Source of the DNA: DASUZD01 sp036377055
GTDB lineage: Bacteria > Actinomycetota > Thermoleophilia > Gaiellales > Gaiellaceae
Direction: 5' to 3'
DNA length: 15,324 nucleotides
Assembly (NCBI GenBank): GCA_036377055.1
Contig: DASUZD010000342.1
Span: 1 to 15,324, forward strand
Below, in pieces: positions 13,395 to 15,324 of the stretch (within the stretch, counting starts at the first letter, position 1; each line of letters starts with the position of its first letter). Made by a program: the position numbers and the translations under genes. Under the pieces are notes generated by a model. The model searched no databases and had not been told where the DNA came from. It saw only the letters and a program-made list of their open reading frames with translations.

Positions 13395-14534
13395 ATGCAG
13401 CCGGTCTCGCAGCGGCCGCCGCGGGCGTCCTTCCTCTCGTTCCAGCCGCCGGCGGTCGGCGACGAGGAGATCGCGGCCGTCGCGGAGACCCTGCGCTCCG
13501 GCTGGCTAACGACCGGGCCGCGCACGGCCGAGCTCGAGGAACGGTTCCGCGACTACCTCGGCGCGCGACACGTGCTCGCCGTCTCGTCCGGCACCGCGGC
13601 GCTTCACCTCTCGCTGCTCGCCCTCGGCGTCGGCCCGGGCGACGAGGTGATCACGAGCCCGATCACGTGGCCTGCGACCGCGAATGTGATCGTCCACGCA
13701 GGCGCGACCCCCGTCTTCGCCGACGTCCGCGACTCCGACCTGAACATCGACCCCGCAGACGCCGCGCGGCGCGTGACCGAGAGGACGAAGGCGATCGTGC
13801 CCGTCCACCTCGCAGGAGCAGCCGCCGACCTCGAACCGATCCACGCGCTCGGTCTCCCTGTGGTCGAGGACGCGGCGCACGCCGTCGAGACCGCCTACCG
13901 CGGCCGCAAGATCGGCTCGCTTTCCGACGCGACCTGCTTCTCGCTCTACGCGACGAAGAACGTCGCCGCCGGCGAGGGCGGCCTGATCGCGACCGAGCGG
14001 GACGACGTCGCAGCCGCGATCGAAGACCTGCGCCTCATGCGCCGCGGCCACGGCTCGCTGTACGACATCTCGGTTCCCGGCTACAAGGCGAACCTCTCCG
14101 ACGTGCTCGCCGCGATCGCGCTCTGCCAGCTCGACAAGCTCGAGCGCCACCGGGAGATCCGCGAGCGGCACTTCCGCGCGTACGACGACGCCCTCGCCGA
14201 CCTCGACGGGATCGAGCCGCTCGCGCGCGACCCCCACGACACGCACGCGCTCCACCTCTACGTCGTCCGCATCGACGCCGAGCGGGCCGGCGCGACCCGG
14301 GACGAGTACCAGCGCGCGCTCGCCGGCGAGCAGATCGGCACGAGCATCCACTTCCTGCCCGTCCACCGGCTCTCATGGTACCGCGAGCGGTTCCCCGACC
14401 AGCCGCCGCTGCCGGTCGCCGAGCGGGCCGGCGACGAGGTCCTCTCGCTGCCGCTCTCGCCGGCGCACTCGGACGACGACGTCCAGGACGCGATCGACGC
14501 GCTCCGGCGGGTGCACGCGAACTTCACCGCATGA
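13395..14534 (+). CDS. DegT/DnrJ/EryC1/StrS family PLP aminotransferase (second copy)
   Basis: 379 residues. Family motifs in order: SGWLTTGPRTAELEERF, VLAVSSGTAALHLSLL (PLP phosphate binding), VVEDAAHAVET with D159 and H162 for the PLP ring, and FSLYATKNVAAGEGG with the Schiff-base lysine K188. The C-terminal domain has GYKANLSDVLAAI and GTSIHFLPVH, typical of enzymes acting on 4-keto-6-deoxy NDP-sugars (ArnB/PglE/PseC-like). It keeps the EDAAHA histidine that the first copy lacks, so the two copies probably act on different keto sugars. The likely partner is the RmlB-like dehydratase upstream. It has its own leaderless-type promoter and overlaps the next gene by ATGA, so the downstream membrane protein is probably translationally coupled. 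Confidence 0.91.
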   Translation: MQPVSQRPPRASFLSFQPPAVGDEEIAAVAETLRSGWLTTGPRTAELEERFRDYLGARHVLAVSSGTAALHLSLLALGVGPGDEVITSPITWPATANVIVHAGATPVFADVRDSDLNIDPADAARRVTERTKAIVPVHLAGAAADLEPIHALGLPVVEDAAHAVETAYRGRKIGSLSDATCFSLYATKNVAAGEGGLIATERDDVAAAIEDLRLMRRGHGSLYDISVPGYKANLSDVLAAIALCQLDKLERHREIRERHFRAYDDALADLDGIEPLARDPHDTHALHLYVVRIDAERAGATRDEYQRALAGEQIGTSIHFLPVHRLSWYRERFPDQPPLPVAERAGDEVLSLPLSPAHSDDDVQDAIDALRRVHANFTA

Positions 14535-15324
14535 AGCGCGCGCTGCGGGTCGTCGCGACCCTCGTCGTGACGGGCCTCTGCGTCGCGTACCTCGTCTACA
14601 AGATCGACCTCGGGCGCGCCTGGCACGAGCTCTCGCACGCGCGGCTCGGCTACTTCCTCGCGTCGCTCGCGATCATGACCGTCACGGTCTGGCCGATGGC
14701 GTGGCGCTGGCAGCGGCTGCTCCGCGCGAAGGGGATCGAGGACCGCCTGCCGTGGCTCGTGCGCACGTACTTCGTGTCGTACATGGTCGGGCAGGTGCTT
14801 CCGACGTCGATCGGCGGCGACGCGTCGCGGATCTACGAGACGACGCGCCGCCATCCCGGTCACGGCGGCCCGATCGCCGGCTCGGTGCTGCTCGAGCGCG
14901 CGCTCGGCGGGGCGGCGACGCTGATCCTCGCCGCGGTCGGCTTTCTGCTCGCGATCGGCCGCTACCCCGTCGGCGCGTACCTCGTGGTCGAGGCGATCTT
15001 CGTCGTCGGGACGATCGTGCTCGCCGTCGCGCTCTTCTCCCGCGCGGCGCGCCGTCCGCTCGCCCGGGTCGCGCCCCTCCTCGCCCGCCTGCGCGTCGAC
15101 CGCCCGCTGCGCGCCGTCTACGAGGGGATCCACTCCTACCGCGGCGAGCCAGCGCTGCTCGTCGGGGTGCTAGCCCTCACCGTCTTCGTGCAGTCCTTCC
15201 GCGTGCTCGCGATCTGGTTCGCGGGCAAGGCGGTGGGCGTCGACCTCTCGCCGCGGCCGTACTACGTGATGGGGCCGCTGCTCTTCCTCGTCATCCTCGT
15301 CCCGTTCACGATCAACGGCCTCGC
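14531..15324 (+). CDS. Lysylphosphatidylglycerol synthase TM/UPF0104-like membrane protein (partial, 3' end outside)
   Basis: The first 264 residues are present and the frame is open to the window end. The ATG overlaps the aminotransferase stop (ATGA). Hydrophobic helices are seen near 4-23, 40-58, 115-142, 149-169, 208-228 and 244-262. The conserved loop VLPTSIGGDASRIYE (89-103) is the hallmark P(T/G)xxGGDxxR motif of the LPG-synthase transmembrane (flippase-like) superfamily. In glycan loci such proteins without the catalytic LPG-synthase domain (AglD-like) are thought to move or position lipid-linked material across the membrane; the molecular role is not settled. The full-length family is about 300-350 residues, so 40-90 residues are missing, unless a C-terminal domain is fused. 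Confidence 0.85.
   Translation, partial: MKRALRVVATLVVTGLCVAYLVYKIDLGRAWHELSHARLGYFLASLAIMTVTVWPMAWRWQRLLRAKGIEDRLPWLVRTYFVSYMVGQVLPTSIGGDASRIYETTRRHPGHGGPIAGSVLLERALGGAATLILAAVGFLLAIGRYPVGAYLVVEAIFVVGTIVLAVALFSRAARRPLARVAPLLARLRVDRPLRAVYEGIHSYRGEPALLVGVLALTVFVQSFRVLAIWFAGKAVGVDLSPRPYYVMGPLLFLVILVPFTINGL

Noticed and set aside
1..15324. CRISPR arrays, tRNA or rRNA genes, phage or plasmid functions
   Set aside because: No regularly spaced repeats, tRNA-like cloverleaf or rRNA stretch was noticed by eye, and no integrase, capsid or replication genes are present.

Overview
The window is GC-rich (about 70%), tightly packed DNA with GTG, TTG and ATG starts, 4-bp start/stop overlaps and several promoters whose -10 box sits 6-8 nt before the start codon (leaderless transcripts). 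Together with an SSI-type protease inhibitor and the codon use, this points to a high-GC actinobacterium. A deep lineage such as Thermoleophilia (Gaiellales or Solirubrobacterales) is my inference; no marker gene here proves it. The content is that of a cell-surface glycan or sugar-nucleotide locus.

Left arm, minus strand (3840 down to 1): a secreted SSI-like protease inhibitor, an ATP-grasp ligase (B), a CE4/NodB-like deacetylase-fold protein and a second ATP-grasp ligase (A) are joined by three consecutive GTGA overlaps and read as one translationally coupled operon. After a 156-bp gap holding a strong G-quadruplex motif comes the N-terminal part of a glycosyltransferase that runs off the window.

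Right arm, plus strand (3916 to the end): an extended-SDR sugar-nucleotide enzyme overlaps a DegT/DnrJ-family PLP aminotransferase by a TTGA junction. A TetR repressor and a DHA2-type MFS exporter follow, with palindromic sites before each. After a perfect 15-bp hairpin come a polyprenyl-phosphate-type GT2 glycosyltransferase and a secreted six-Asp-box (BNR) protein. After a second hairpin come an RmlB/LegB-like SDR, a third ATP-grasp (C, a visible paralogue of B), a tiny HTH-like gene bracketed by inverted 18-bp sites, a second DegT aminotransferase, and an LPG-synthase-TM/flippase-like membrane protein cut by the window end.

How it may work together (inference): the SDR enzymes make keto-sugar nucleotides, the DegT enzymes aminate them, the ATP-grasp ligases could form an amide or peptide-like bond on an amino sugar or uronic acid, the deacetylase-fold protein could trim acyl groups, and the GT2/GT4 enzymes and the membrane protein would assemble or move the product. 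The SSI-like inhibitor, the Asp-box protein and the TetR/MFS pair may be passengers. Points most worth a second look are the three ATP-grasp enzymes in one glycan locus, the small gene with inverted flanking sites, and a recurrent leaderless promoter motif around TACGCTTCCGCGC.
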